A stretch of DNA of 32,178 nucleotides from Terriglobales bacterium (GTDB lineage: Bacteria; Acidobacteriota; Terriglobia; Terriglobales; Acidobacteriaceae): assembly GCA_015654835.1 (NCBI GenBank), contig JAATGG010000182.1, forward strand, positions 1 to 32,178, given 5' to 3'. Shown one piece after another: positions 16,301 to 25,072 of this stretch; within the stretch, counting starts at the first letter, position 1, and each line of letters begins with the position of its first letter. The notes under the pieces were generated by a model. That model was given only the letters and a program-made list of their open reading frames with translations, ran no database searches and was not told the origin of the DNA. A program made the translations under genes and the position numbers.

Positions 16301-18893
16301 CGGCTCCGTAATCATGCCCGGAGCTGCATGGCTGGAGATGGCGCGCGCGGCGGGAGAGCAGGTTTTCGGCAGTTCCATTGCCGTTGAGAACGTAGTCTTC
16401 GACGCCGCTCTGCATCTTGCCCACGAGCCCCGCGAAGTGCAATCCGTCCTTACCCGGCGCGGAGACGAAGCGGATTTTGAAGGGTTCAGCCGTGCGCGGA
16501 ACGGCCGCTGGACCCGTCACGTGCATGCCGCGTTGCGCCCGTCTTCTATTGCGTGTGCGGCATTCAAGCCAGGCTTTGCCGCCGCGCCAGTGGAACAACT
16601 CACTGCTCTTTCCGTGGAAAAGCACTACGCGGCCATGCGCGAGAAGGGCCTCGAATACGGCGAGTCTTTCCGCCTGCTCACGGAGATTGCCGGTGGCAAC
16701 AACCGCGCCACAGGCAATCTGCTCTTTCCATGCCGTGAATCGCTGGCGGGCTACGGGATTCACCCAGCCATGCTGGATGCGGCGCTGCAACTGGCCGCAG
16801 CCGCGCAGGAAGAAAACGCGCACAGCTATCTCCCTGCCGGCATTGGAAGATTCGTTCTTGAGAGAAAACTGGATCAGCCTGGCCGCGAAGAGATTTCATG
16901 CCGTGTCCTATTAGGCGGCTCGCCCGGAGACGCGCAGCTTCATGCGGACCTGCATTTGACAGATCGCGAAGGAAGAACGGTTGCCATCCTGGAAGGACTG
17001 GTTCTGCAGCGGCTTGCCGAGCGGCGCATGCTTGCCCTTGCGGCACAGAATGCGCTCATCCAGGAAAGCTGGATTGCAAAGGAACGTGCGGCGGAGCCCA
17101 CCCGAGGCATCGGTCGATGGCTGATCTTTGCCGGTGCCGGTGATCTGCATGGATCTCTTGCAACAGAGCTTGCGAAAGCAGGCAATAGCGCGGCGATTGT
17201 TACTCCCGGGCCGGCATACCAGCGCATAGCGGAAGATAGCTTGGTTCTTGCCGTGGAAACTCCAGGCGGCATCTCCAACCTCCTGTCCGCGGAGAGCTGG
17301 ACAGGCGTAGTCCTGCTTCCCGGAGTCGATGAGCGGTTTTCACGCCATGGCCTTGCCGGATGCGCCGTCGCGCTCGCGGTTAGCAAAGCCATGGCGAATG
17401 CGGGTTCTGCAGCGGTGCTGCGCATTGTCACGCGCGGCGGACGCGCGGCGGCAGGCTCCACGGTCGATCCATGGCAAGCGGCATTAGCGGGATTTGCGCT
17501 CTCCGTGGCTATCGAATCTCCCGAGCTGCGGCCCGTGCTGATCGATCTGCCCGCGGCAGCCGCAAGCAGCGAAGCCTCCGAGCTGGCGCAAGAGCTGGTT
17601 GCGGCAGACGGCGAAATCTGTGTAGCACTCCACGGCGAAAGACTGGTTTCGCGCATCGAGTCCCTCTCTCTCCCGCTGGATGGAAATCGCTCCTTGCGTT
17701 CGGATGCAACCTACCTGGTCACCGGCGGATTGGGCAGCCTTGGCCTGGCAAGCGCGCAGCGGCTGGTTCGCGATGGTGCGCGGCATCTCGTGCTGACGAG
17801 CCGAACAGCCGCCGATTCTCCTGCAATTGATGCCTTGCGCACAACAGGCGCGGATGTCGTGGTTGTGGCATGCGATCTCTCGCAGGAAGAAGATGTGGCC
17901 GGCCTCTTCGTCGAAACCCTCGCGAAGCTGCCGCCCTTGCGCGGCGTAATTCACTCCGCCGGAATCAACGAGGATGCTTTGCTTGCAAAGCAGACGGAAG
18001 ACGGCTTCCGGCGCGTAATGGCGGCCAAAGTCACCGGCGCATGGAACCTTCACCGCCATACGGCCTCCTTGCCGCTGGACTTCTTTGTGCTCTATTCCTC
18101 CGCCGCGTCCCTCATTGGATCGGCGGGACAGACGAATTACGCCGCCGCCAATAGCTTTCTCGATGCGCTCGCGCACATGCGCTGTTCCCAGGGCTTGGCG
18201 GCAACCAGCCTCAACTGGGGCGCGTGGAGCGGTTCAGGGATGGCCACGCGGGCCGAAGTTCTCGACCGTCTTAAAGCGCAAGGCATAGGCACAATCGCCG
18301 CGGCAGATGGCCTTGATCTTCTTTCCGCAATCCTTTCCGGCAGCAATTTCCCCGCGCAAATCGGAGTCTTTCCGGCCCAGTGGCCAACCTACGTGGCACA
18401 ACTGCCCGCACGCCTGCGCCCGCGTTTCGCACCTCTGGCGTCACCGGATGCGGCAATGCGCGCCGCCGATATCCTGAAACAGCTCAATGCCTCCACAGGT
18501 GCGGAGCGGAGCGGACTACTGCGGGAATACATTCGTGGAGTTCTGGCGCGCGTGCTTGGCTACAAGAACGCCGAAGAGCTTGGCGCGCCGCGGCACTTTT
18601 TTGAAATGGGCATGGATTCGTTGACCGCTGTCGAGTTTCGCAATCGTCTGCAGGAGGATTTGGAAATTTCTCTCCCGGCAACACTCGCCTTTGATTACCC
18701 GGAGATCGAGTCCTTAACACGTTTTCTTGAGGACTCTCTCCTGCCTCCGGGTGCGCCCGCAGCCGAAACCGCGTCCTCGGAGGAGCAGCGGAACGAAGAA
18801 AAGGAACGTGCAGCATTGGACGGGCTGACAGGAGAAGAGCTGGCGCAGTTACTGGCGGAAGCCATGGAAGAAGGAGTCAATCATGGCCGCTGA
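13386..18893 (+). CDS. Type I polyketide synthase KS-AT-DH-KR-ACP
   Basis: 1835 residues. A short N-terminal coiled-coil docking helix (about 15-40) comes first. KS covers 45-460, with Cys210 (DTACSGS), His345 (HGTGTPLGD) and His385 (NVGHSEAAAG). AT covers about 555-860, with Ser653 in GHSLGES and the specificity motif IAFH (754-757), which points to malonyl-CoA. DH covers about 940-1220, with His969 in HRVRGSVIMP and Asp1131 in DAALQ, so it looks active. KR covers about 1420-1650, with TGGLGSLG (1446-1453) and Tyr1585 (QTNYAAAN). Its Asp1530 in the NED position suggests B-type reduction. ACP Ser1745 lies in GMDSLT. No enoyl reductase is present, so one C2 unit is added and left as a trans double bond, and a C-terminal acidic tail may dock to the next protein. 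The start is ATG 13386, overlapping the ligase stop. Confidence 0.93.
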   Translation: MSSPSNPAGAGTDTSLVKQALAALRNLQNQLDDERRRQTEPIAILGMGCRYPGAASPEELWQLLLSGTDAISEVPESRWNTDGLYDGDTSRPAKLPTRRGGFLPDLDRMDAAFFGISPREAPHVDPRQRILLEIAWEALEDAGIPPDSLAGSKTSIFLSTLTNDYDHLLFNDLRRAEIYSGAGTANSVVANRISYFLDLHGPSVALDTACSGSLVAVHLACESLRKGESTLALAGGVSINLMAKSNVFFARSGALSPAGLCRTFDASADGIVRSDGAGILVLKRLSEALRDGDPVLAVVRGSAVNHDGRSNGIMAPNGAAQREVLAEAYKRAGVPPALVQYVELHGTGTPLGDPIEAQALLDVLGTGRSPDDRCVVGSLKSNVGHSEAAAGAGAIIKTVLSMRHRKIPSTAHFQALNPMIPFEGTPFHVAGRAEAWPGERASRLGERSLLAGVSGFGFGGTNAHIVIEEAPAAVRAERALSTRPAYILPISAAHPSALAELASRFEETLQHSSATAGDICAAAALRRTHFSVRNAAIGENKEELLQALHSTRAATGANHAGRMAFVFSGQGSHWAGMGRQLDNCEPVFRAALDECEELLARLCGWSLRTAIHGNALESNDTAIVQPAIFSMQAALGELWRTWGITPDFVVGHSLGESAAAYFAGVLSLEDALRVVVERSRLMKRRAGYGKTAVVGLPLAEAEIEVRGFAPHLAVAGTNSPRASVLSGTPEAIDGLLRKLMPRGVFCREVAGVDIAFHSPQMDSLKDELVVSLSGMDPQPEAIPIVSTVTGKPQPGESFDAAYWGRNLRDPFLFTQAVEHLLRQGCDTFVEVSPHAVLTSSILQTAQAAGAASVAAIATLRKGRADELRCVYESLAGLYAQGRSVNWQAVYSQPAPVVALPHYPWQRQRYWFDQLDSTPDTAEAPLAQPVPPGLHPLLGARVDAAFASGEGVTLWQNSLAEDAPRYLADHRVRGSVIMPGAAWLEMARAAGEQVFGSSIAVENVVFDAALHLAHEPREVQSVLTRRGDEADFEGFSRARNGRWTRHVHAALRPSSIACAAFKPGFAAAPVEQLTALSVEKHYAAMREKGLEYGESFRLLTEIAGGNNRATGNLLFPCRESLAGYGIHPAMLDAALQLAAAAQEENAHSYLPAGIGRFVLERKLDQPGREEISCRVLLGGSPGDAQLHADLHLTDREGRTVAILEGLVLQRLAERRMLALAAQNALIQESWIAKERAAEPTRGIGRWLIFAGAGDLHGSLATELAKAGNSAAIVTPGPAYQRIAEDSLVLAVETPGGISNLLSAESWTGVVLLPGVDERFSRHGLAGCAVALAVSKAMANAGSAAVLRIVTRGGRAAAGSTVDPWQAALAGFALSVAIESPELRPVLIDLPAAAASSEASELAQELVAADGEICVALHGERLVSRIESLSLPLDGNRSLRSDATYLVTGGLGSLGLASAQRLVRDGARHLVLTSRTAADSPAIDALRTTGADVVVVACDLSQEEDVAGLFVETLAKLPPLRGVIHSAGINEDALLAKQTEDGFRRVMAAKVTGAWNLHRHTASLPLDFFVLYSSAASLIGSAGQTNYAAANSFLDALAHMRCSQGLAATSLNWGAWSGSGMATRAEVLDRLKAQGIGTIAAADGLDLLSAILSGSNFPAQIGVFPAQWPTYVAQLPARLRPRFAPLASPDAAMRAADILKQLNASTGAERSGLLREYIRGVLARVLGYKNAEELGAPRHFFEMGMDSLTAVEFRNRLQEDLEISLPATLAFDYPEIESLTRFLEDSLLPPGAPAAETASSEEQRNEEKERAALDGLTGEELAQLLAEAMEEGVNHGR

Positions 18894-21800
18894 CCAGGCA
18901 GAATTGCTCAAAGACGCATTGCTGACGATTCGCTCCCTGCGCGCGCGCTTGAAGGCTGCGGAAGACGCGGCGAAGGAGCCGATTGCAGTTACCGGCATAG
19001 GGTGCCGTTTTCCCGGCGCCGATTCCCCGGAAAAATTCTGGCGGCTTTTGCGGGATGGCGTGGACGCCATCGGGCCGGTTCCTCCCAATCGCTGGGACAA
19101 GGATGTCTTTTACGATCCCGATCCCGATGCGCCGGGGAAAATGTATCTCCGCGAAGGCGGTTTTCTGCGCGATGTGGAAGGATTCGATGCCGCCTTTTTT
19201 GGCATTGCTCCGCGCGAAGCCCTGAGGCTCGATCCGCAGCAGAGAATCATGCTCGAAGTCTGCTGGGAAGCTCTCGAAGACGCGGGCATTGCGCCGGACT
19301 CCCTGGCAGGCAGCGCAACGGGCGTATTCGCCGGCGTGATGAATGGAGACTATGCTTTCCGGCAGGCGCATCATCTCACCGCGGAGTCGGTTGATCCGTA
19401 CATGCTCGCTGGCAGCGATCTCAGCTTCGTGGCTGGCCGCGTTGCCCACTTCCTCGGTTTGCAGGGGCCCGCGCTTACCTCGGCTACGGCCTGCTCGTCC
19501 TCGCTGGTTGCTGTGCATCAGGCTTGCCAAGCGCTGCGGCGGCGCGAGTGCGACCTGGCGCTTGCGGGCGGCGTCAGCCTTATCTTCGACCCCACAACGC
19601 CGCTCATGCTGACAAAGCTGCGCGCGTTAGCTCCCGATGGCCGCTCGAAGACCTTTGACGCTTCCGCCAATGGCTATGGCCGCGGCGAAGGGTGCGGCGT
19701 GGTAGTCTTGCGCAGGTTTTCCGATGCGCTTGCCGCGCATGACCGCATCCTGGCGGTGATTCGCGGCTCGGCCGTGAATCATGACGGCCACAGCGCGGGC
19801 CTCACGGTTCCCAATGGACAAGCGCAGGAGCGAGTCATCCGGCGAGCCCTCGACGAAGCCGGAGTCCTCCCCCCGGATGTGAGCTACGTGGAAACGCATG
19901 GAACCGGCACCTCGCTCGGCGATCCAATTGAAGTCCATGCCCTGGGCCGCGTCTTCGCGGGCCGCGGGCAGCCTGTCGCGCTTGGCGCGGTCAAGACGAA
20001 CATCGGCCACCTTGAAGCCGCGGCGGGCATCGCCAGCTTTATCAAGGTGGTGCTCATGCTCAGCCATCGCGAGATCCCCCCGCATCTGCATCTCGAAACG
20101 CCGAATCCGCATATCCGCTGGGCAGAGACTCCCGTACGAGTGCCGGTCGTTCGCGAAGCATGGCGGTCGCATGGCGAGCAAAGAATCGCAGGCGTCAGCT
20201 CTTTCGGCATCAGTGGCATCAATGCCCATACTGTGCTGGCGGAAGCGCCGCAATGGATTGCACCGGAAGCAGGCATTCAAGACAGGCAGCTTCATCTTCT
20301 TGCTCTCAGTACCAGGACAGCCCCAGCCCTGGAGTCGCAGATCCAGGGCATGACAGAATGGCTTGCCGGGCATCCTGACGCTTCCTGGGCCGACGTCTGC
20401 TTTACCGCCAATACGGGCCGCGCACAGTTCACGCATCGCGTGGCCATTGTCGCCGCCTCCATTGCGGAGGCAAGAGCATTGCTGCCGTCCGCGCTTCGTG
20501 CGGTCGCGCAGAGACATTCTTCGGAAATCGCCTCGGCTCCATCGCACGAAGAGGAAGCATCGGAGCGGGGCTTTCTGGAGAGCTGCGCAGCGCGCTTCCT
20601 CGCCGGCGCGCGGCTGGATTGGGCAAGTTTCGAGAAGCCATATCTGCCACTGCGCAACCGGCTTTCGCTGCCCACCTATGCCTTTCAGCGCGATCGCTAT
20701 TGGGCGCTAAGCGATCAGCCCTTTGCGGAAGCTCATGAACCCGCTTTGGCGGAAAGCAAAGCCGCCGCATCCTCAAACCCTCCACTTATACCGGGCGATG
20801 CCGCGTCTATTTCTTCCTGGCTGCGCCATCAAGTGCAGATGGTTCTCGGGTTGACGAGTTTTCCTCCGGCAGATATTCCACTGCTCGAACTTGGCGTCGA
20901 TTCGCTGATGAGCCAGGAGCTGCGCAACGCGATCCAACGCGAAACCGGCGTGGATATTGATTTGGGCGAATTTGTCTCCGGGGCAGACATCGCCGCGCTC
21001 GCGCAAACCGTCACCCAGAAATCCGGTCGTGCATCCTCCACAGTGCAATCTCTCCACGAGTCCGCCGCAAGCACATCGCTTCTTTCACCGGGGCAGGCCG
21101 CATTGTGGTTCGTGCATCGCAGCAGCCCGCGCAGTGCGGCGTACAACGTAGGCGTAGCCGTCACCGTGCAGGGAGCAATGAGCCTCGATCTCCTGCAACG
21201 CGCGCTGGAGCCGCTTGCCATGCGTCATCCTCTCCTCCGCACTGTTTTTCAAGAGTCGGACGCCGGAACACCCGAGGCCGTGCTGTTGTCTAGGGCACAT
21301 GTTGCCGTGCATGGCGTCAATGCCGAAGGGCTCTCAGAAGAGCAATTAGCCGCGCAAGTCAAAGCGTCATGTGCCCAGCCCTTTGACCTCGCATCCGTTC
21401 CTGCATGTCGCGCAACTCTCTTCACGCAATCGCCCGGCAGCCATATTCTGCTGCTGAGCCTGCATCACATCCTCTGCGATCTGCAGTCCTGCGGAACCCT
21501 GCTGGATGAGATCGTAAAGCTATGTGAAGCAGAGATCGCAGGCCGCAAAATGGAATTCCCTCCGTTGCGGCACTCGTATGCGGAATTCGTACTGCGCCAA
21601 CACGAACTTCTGACTGGCAGCGAAGGCGAACGTCAGCGAAATTACTGGCAGAACCGGCTTGCCGGCGATCTTCCTTTACTGGATCTACCGCTTGATAAGC
21701 CACGCCCGCGCATCCCCGTCTTTGAGGGAGCCACGGAAGCATTCGTAATTCCTTCCGCACTGACCGGCGAGCTGCGCATACTGGCACGCGAGCAGAAAGT

Positions 21801-24800
21801 AACGCTCTTCGCGCTTCTGCTCGCCGCCTATCAAGTGCTGCTTGCGCGTTGGAGCGGGCAGCAGGATGTCATTACCGGCGTAGCAACCTCCGTGCGCCCC
21901 GACGGTTTTGACGGTGTCTTTGGATATTTTGTCAATCCCGTGGCCGTGCGCGGCAGCGTCGCGGACAACCCTGATTTCACAGCGTTCCTGGCTCGCACCC
22001 GCCAATCGCTCCTTGATGCGATTGCTTATCGTGAGCTGCCGTTTCCCGCCGTCGTGGAAGCGGTAGTGAAGCATCGCGACCCAGGCAGGCTACCGGTCAT
22101 CCAGGCCGACTTCGCCTTGAATTCAAGACCGGCGGCATTCCGTTCCACCGCGCCCGGCGCGGCCTTGAGCATCGGCCCCTTCGATCTTGCGGAAGAAGAA
22201 GGGCAGTTCGATCTCAGCCTGCATTGCACGGAAGAAAAGGATTCGATTCTCGCGCGCTTCAAATACAACACTGGCCTCTTTCACGCGCGGAGTGCGCGTT
22301 GCATGGCAGATAGCTTCCTGCATCTGCTGCATGCCCTCACGCGGAACCCCTCCCAGCCCGTCGCCGGCCTGCCGATACTGACGCAGGAAGAACATGGCGC
22401 ACTTCTGCAAGCCGGAACAGGCGAAGTACGCGACTGGAGAGGCGAAGACGTAATCAGGATATTCGAGCGGCAGGTAAAGCTGTTCCCCAGCGCGGTAGCC
22501 GTGGAATTATTCTCCAGCGCCGGCGGAACAATTGCGGAAGTCACATACAACGAGCTGAACGCGCAGGCCAACCGGCTTGCCCGCCGGATACGCGGCGCAA
22601 ATGCCTCGCGCGTCGGTATCCATGTGCATCGTTCCGTGGAGATGGTTGTAGCCGTGCTGGCCGCATTAAAGGCGCGCGCATCCTATGTGCCGCTTGATCC
22701 TTCGTATCCGGCGGAGCGGCTGGCGTACATGATCGCGGATGCGGGAGTCGATCTGATTCTCCACGATGCGCCGGAGAATGAGTCCGCATTGAATCCCTCG
22801 GTAAGAGCGTTCAGGATTACGCCGGATGCCGCTGCGGACGAAGAGAGCAGCAACAATCTCAATCTTGCCGGAGAGGCACATGAGATTGCTTACGTTCTCT
22901 ACACCTCCGGCTCCACGGGACGGCCGAAAGGCGCAAGGATTACCCGCGCCGGGCTGACGAATTATCTGGCCTGGTGCGTCGAGGCATACGAAGTGTCCAA
23001 AGGCTCAGGCGCTCCCGTCAATACGGCCTTCGGCTTTGACGCCACCGTCACCAGCCTCTTCTCGCCGCTGCTCGCGGGCAGGCGCGTGGTGCTGCTTCCG
23101 GAGGAGAGCACAATCGAGGAGCTTGCTGCTTTGCTGTGCGTGCGCAAAGGCTTCAGCCTCATTAAAATCACGCCCGCGCAGTTGGAGATGCTGGGGCAGT
23201 TGCTCCCGGATGAGGACGCGCCGGGTTGCGCGAGGGCATTTGTCATCGGTGGAGAGGCCTTGCATCGCGCGGTGTTGGAGAAATGGCAGCGCCATGCGCC
23301 GCAGACACGGCTCATCAACGAGTACGGACCAACGGAAACAGTCGTCGGCTGCGCGATTTATGAAGTGCCCGGCGCTTCCGCAACCGGCGACGGAGCGGCT
23401 ATTCCCATCGGCAAGCCGATTGCCAACACTTCGCTGTACATCCTCGATGCAAATGGGGAGCTTGTTCCTCCGGGTGTCATAGGGGAGCTCGCGATAGGTG
23501 GAGCAGGCGTTGCCTCTGGATATGAAAATCGCGCGGACCTGACCGCGGAGCGTTTCGTGCACGATTCCTTTCGTGGAGTTCCCGGGGCGCGCATGTACCG
23601 CTCGGGTGATCTCGCCCGTTGGCGCGCGGATGGCGAACTGGAGTTCCTGGGGCGCGCCGACATGCAGGTCAAGCTGCGCGGCTATCGCATCGAGCTTGGA
23701 GAGATCGAGTCCGTTCTCCGCGAACAGCCCGGCGTAAGCGAGTGCGTGGTAAGCGTGCATGGCCAATCGCTCGTAGCGCACCTGGTGGCATCGGCGCAGG
23801 AAAATATTCTGCGCAGCGCGCTCGCGGCGCGTTTGCCGGATTACATGGTTCCAGGCTGGTTCGTCTTTCTCGATCAGCTTCCTTTAACCACGAATGGCAA
23901 AGTAGACCGCCGCTCCCTGCCCACGCCCAGGCTGGAGAGAGCTTCGCACAGCGCCGCGCCCCCGCGCGACAGCCTCGAAGTGCGGCTCAAGGCCATTTGG
24001 GAAGAAGTATTGCCGGACGTTTCTCTCGGCATTCACGACAATTTCTTTGAATCAGGTGGCCACTCCCTGCTTGCCGTGCGCCTCGTCGCGCGCGTTCGAC
24101 GCGAGTTCCAGCGTGACGTGCCGCTCTCGGTCATTCTGCATAGCGCAACCATTGCGGCAATGGCAGACTGGCTGCGCGCGGAACCCGCATCCTTGACGGC
24201 AACCGCGCTGGTTCCCATTCAGCCCAGGGGATCGCGTCCGCCTGTCTTCTGCGTGCCCGGCGCGGGCGGCAATGCCATCTACCTGCACAACCTTGCGCGG
24301 CAGCTTGGTCCGGACCAGCCCTTTTATGGTCTGCAAGGGCGCGGCATGGAGGGAGAGGCCGAGCCGCACACCACGGTAGAGGCAATGGCGGACTATTATC
24401 TGGACGCGATTCGCAGTGTGCAGCCGGAAGGGCCATATTCGCTGGCCGGCCATTCGCTCGGCGGCTGGGTAGTTTTTGAAATGACGCACAGGCTGCGGCT
24501 CGCCGGGCAGGAAGTAGCCTTTCTCGGCATCATTGATACTCCTGTGCCGGCAGCAGAGGATACGGCCGGCCGCTCCGGCTGGTCGGACGCAAGATGGATT
24601 GCCCAACTCGCGCAGCGCATTGCGCAGTTGCTCAACCCGGCATTGCATGTGCCGGAAGAAGCGCTGGAGCCGCTCGATCATGCCGCGCAGATGGAGTATC
24701 TCCGCAACGCGCTGATCGCCGCAGAGGTTTTTCCCGGACAGGCGGGAGTGGATGTTCTCGAACACACGCTCGCGCTCTTCAAGGCGCATGCCGCCGTGCG

Positions 24801-25059
24801 CTATAGCATCTCAGGCAAGCATCCCGGTGTGCGCATCCATCTGTACCGTACGGAACACACCCCGGGACACCGCCCGGAGCTTGAGCAGGACCGTGCATGG
24901 GGATGGAGCGCCGCCGGAGAAGTGGAAGTCATCGATGTGCCGGGCGAGCATCTTTCGCTGCTCCGTCCGCCGCATGTTCAGAAGCTGGCGTCAGCAATGG
25001 GGCAGGATATGCGGTTCCTGGGCAAAACAGCCGCGCCCGTGGAACTTGCCGAGGCATAG
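18883..25059 (+). CDS. Hybrid PKS-NRPS KS-(no AT)-ACP-C-A-PCP-TE
   Basis: 2058 residues; the start (AAGGAG) overlaps the PKS stop by 11 bases. Order: N-terminal coiled coil (1-25); KS 27-450, with Cys204 (TACSSS), His339 and His376; then the KS-AT linker and post-AT linker (LPTYAFQRDRYW, about 594-605) joined with no AT between; ACP with Ser674 (GVDSLM). The C domain (about 720-1140) has motif HHILCDLQS (861-869). The A domain (about 1180-1680) has YTSGSTGRPKG (1340) and pocket residues D1386 A1387 T1390 K1428 V1454 G1456 E1480 V1488 G1489 K1673, closest to known Asn codes. The PCP carries Ser1728 (GGHSL). TE (about 1780-2040) has Ser1858 (GHSLGG) and His2023. It adds one amino acid to the polyketide chain and releases the product by hydrolysis or cyclisation. 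Confidence 0.92.
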   Translation: MAADQAELLKDALLTIRSLRARLKAAEDAAKEPIAVTGIGCRFPGADSPEKFWRLLRDGVDAIGPVPPNRWDKDVFYDPDPDAPGKMYLREGGFLRDVEGFDAAFFGIAPREALRLDPQQRIMLEVCWEALEDAGIAPDSLAGSATGVFAGVMNGDYAFRQAHHLTAESVDPYMLAGSDLSFVAGRVAHFLGLQGPALTSATACSSSLVAVHQACQALRRRECDLALAGGVSLIFDPTTPLMLTKLRALAPDGRSKTFDASANGYGRGEGCGVVVLRRFSDALAAHDRILAVIRGSAVNHDGHSAGLTVPNGQAQERVIRRALDEAGVLPPDVSYVETHGTGTSLGDPIEVHALGRVFAGRGQPVALGAVKTNIGHLEAAAGIASFIKVVLMLSHREIPPHLHLETPNPHIRWAETPVRVPVVREAWRSHGEQRIAGVSSFGISGINAHTVLAEAPQWIAPEAGIQDRQLHLLALSTRTAPALESQIQGMTEWLAGHPDASWADVCFTANTGRAQFTHRVAIVAASIAEARALLPSALRAVAQRHSSEIASAPSHEEEASERGFLESCAARFLAGARLDWASFEKPYLPLRNRLSLPTYAFQRDRYWALSDQPFAEAHEPALAESKAAASSNPPLIPGDAASISSWLRHQVQMVLGLTSFPPADIPLLELGVDSLMSQELRNAIQRETGVDIDLGEFVSGADIAALAQTVTQKSGRASSTVQSLHESAASTSLLSPGQAALWFVHRSSPRSAAYNVGVAVTVQGAMSLDLLQRALEPLAMRHPLLRTVFQESDAGTPEAVLLSRAHVAVHGVNAEGLSEEQLAAQVKASCAQPFDLASVPACRATLFTQSPGSHILLLSLHHILCDLQSCGTLLDEIVKLCEAEIAGRKMEFPPLRHSYAEFVLRQHELLTGSEGERQRNYWQNRLAGDLPLLDLPLDKPRPRIPVFEGATEAFVIPSALTGELRILAREQKVTLFALLLAAYQVLLARWSGQQDVITGVATSVRPDGFDGVFGYFVNPVAVRGSVADNPDFTAFLARTRQSLLDAIAYRELPFPAVVEAVVKHRDPGRLPVIQADFALNSRPAAFRSTAPGAALSIGPFDLAEEEGQFDLSLHCTEEKDSILARFKYNTGLFHARSARCMADSFLHLLHALTRNPSQPVAGLPILTQEEHGALLQAGTGEVRDWRGEDVIRIFERQVKLFPSAVAVELFSSAGGTIAEVTYNELNAQANRLARRIRGANASRVGIHVHRSVEMVVAVLAALKARASYVPLDPSYPAERLAYMIADAGVDLILHDAPENESALNPSVRAFRITPDAAADEESSNNLNLAGEAHEIAYVLYTSGSTGRPKGARITRAGLTNYLAWCVEAYEVSKGSGAPVNTAFGFDATVTSLFSPLLAGRRVVLLPEESTIEELAALLCVRKGFSLIKITPAQLEMLGQLLPDEDAPGCARAFVIGGEALHRAVLEKWQRHAPQTRLINEYGPTETVVGCAIYEVPGASATGDGAAIPIGKPIANTSLYILDANGELVPPGVIGELAIGGAGVASGYENRADLTAERFVHDSFRGVPGARMYRSGDLARWRADGELEFLGRADMQVKLRGYRIELGEIESVLREQPGVSECVVSVHGQSLVAHLVASAQENILRSALAARLPDYMVPGWFVFLDQLPLTTNGKVDRRSLPTPRLERASHSAAPPRDSLEVRLKAIWEEVLPDVSLGIHDNFFESGGHSLLAVRLVARVRREFQRDVPLSVILHSATIAAMADWLRAEPASLTATALVPIQPRGSRPPVFCVPGAGGNAIYLHNLARQLGPDQPFYGLQGRGMEGEAEPHTTVEAMADYYLDAIRSVQPEGPYSLAGHSLGGWVVFEMTHRLRLAGQEVAFLGIIDTPVPAAEDTAGRSGWSDARWIAQLAQRIAQLLNPALHVPEEALEPLDHAAQMEYLRNALIAAEVFPGQAGVDVLEHTLALFKAHAAVRYSISGKHPGVRIHLYRTEHTPGHRPELEQDRAWGWSAAGEVEVIDVPGEHLSLLRPPHVQKLASAMGQDMRFLGKTAAPVELAEA

Positions 25060-25072
25060 AGAGGAAGGAAAC

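Noticed and set aside
16158-16823. 221-codon - strand frame inside the PKS DH region
   Set aside because: Shadow of the PKS coding sequence; the + strand has all DH motifs.
18883-20960. Trans-AT PKS cluster
   Set aside because: The upstream PKS has an integrated, apparently active AT, linkers are of cis-AT type, and no free AT is present in the window.
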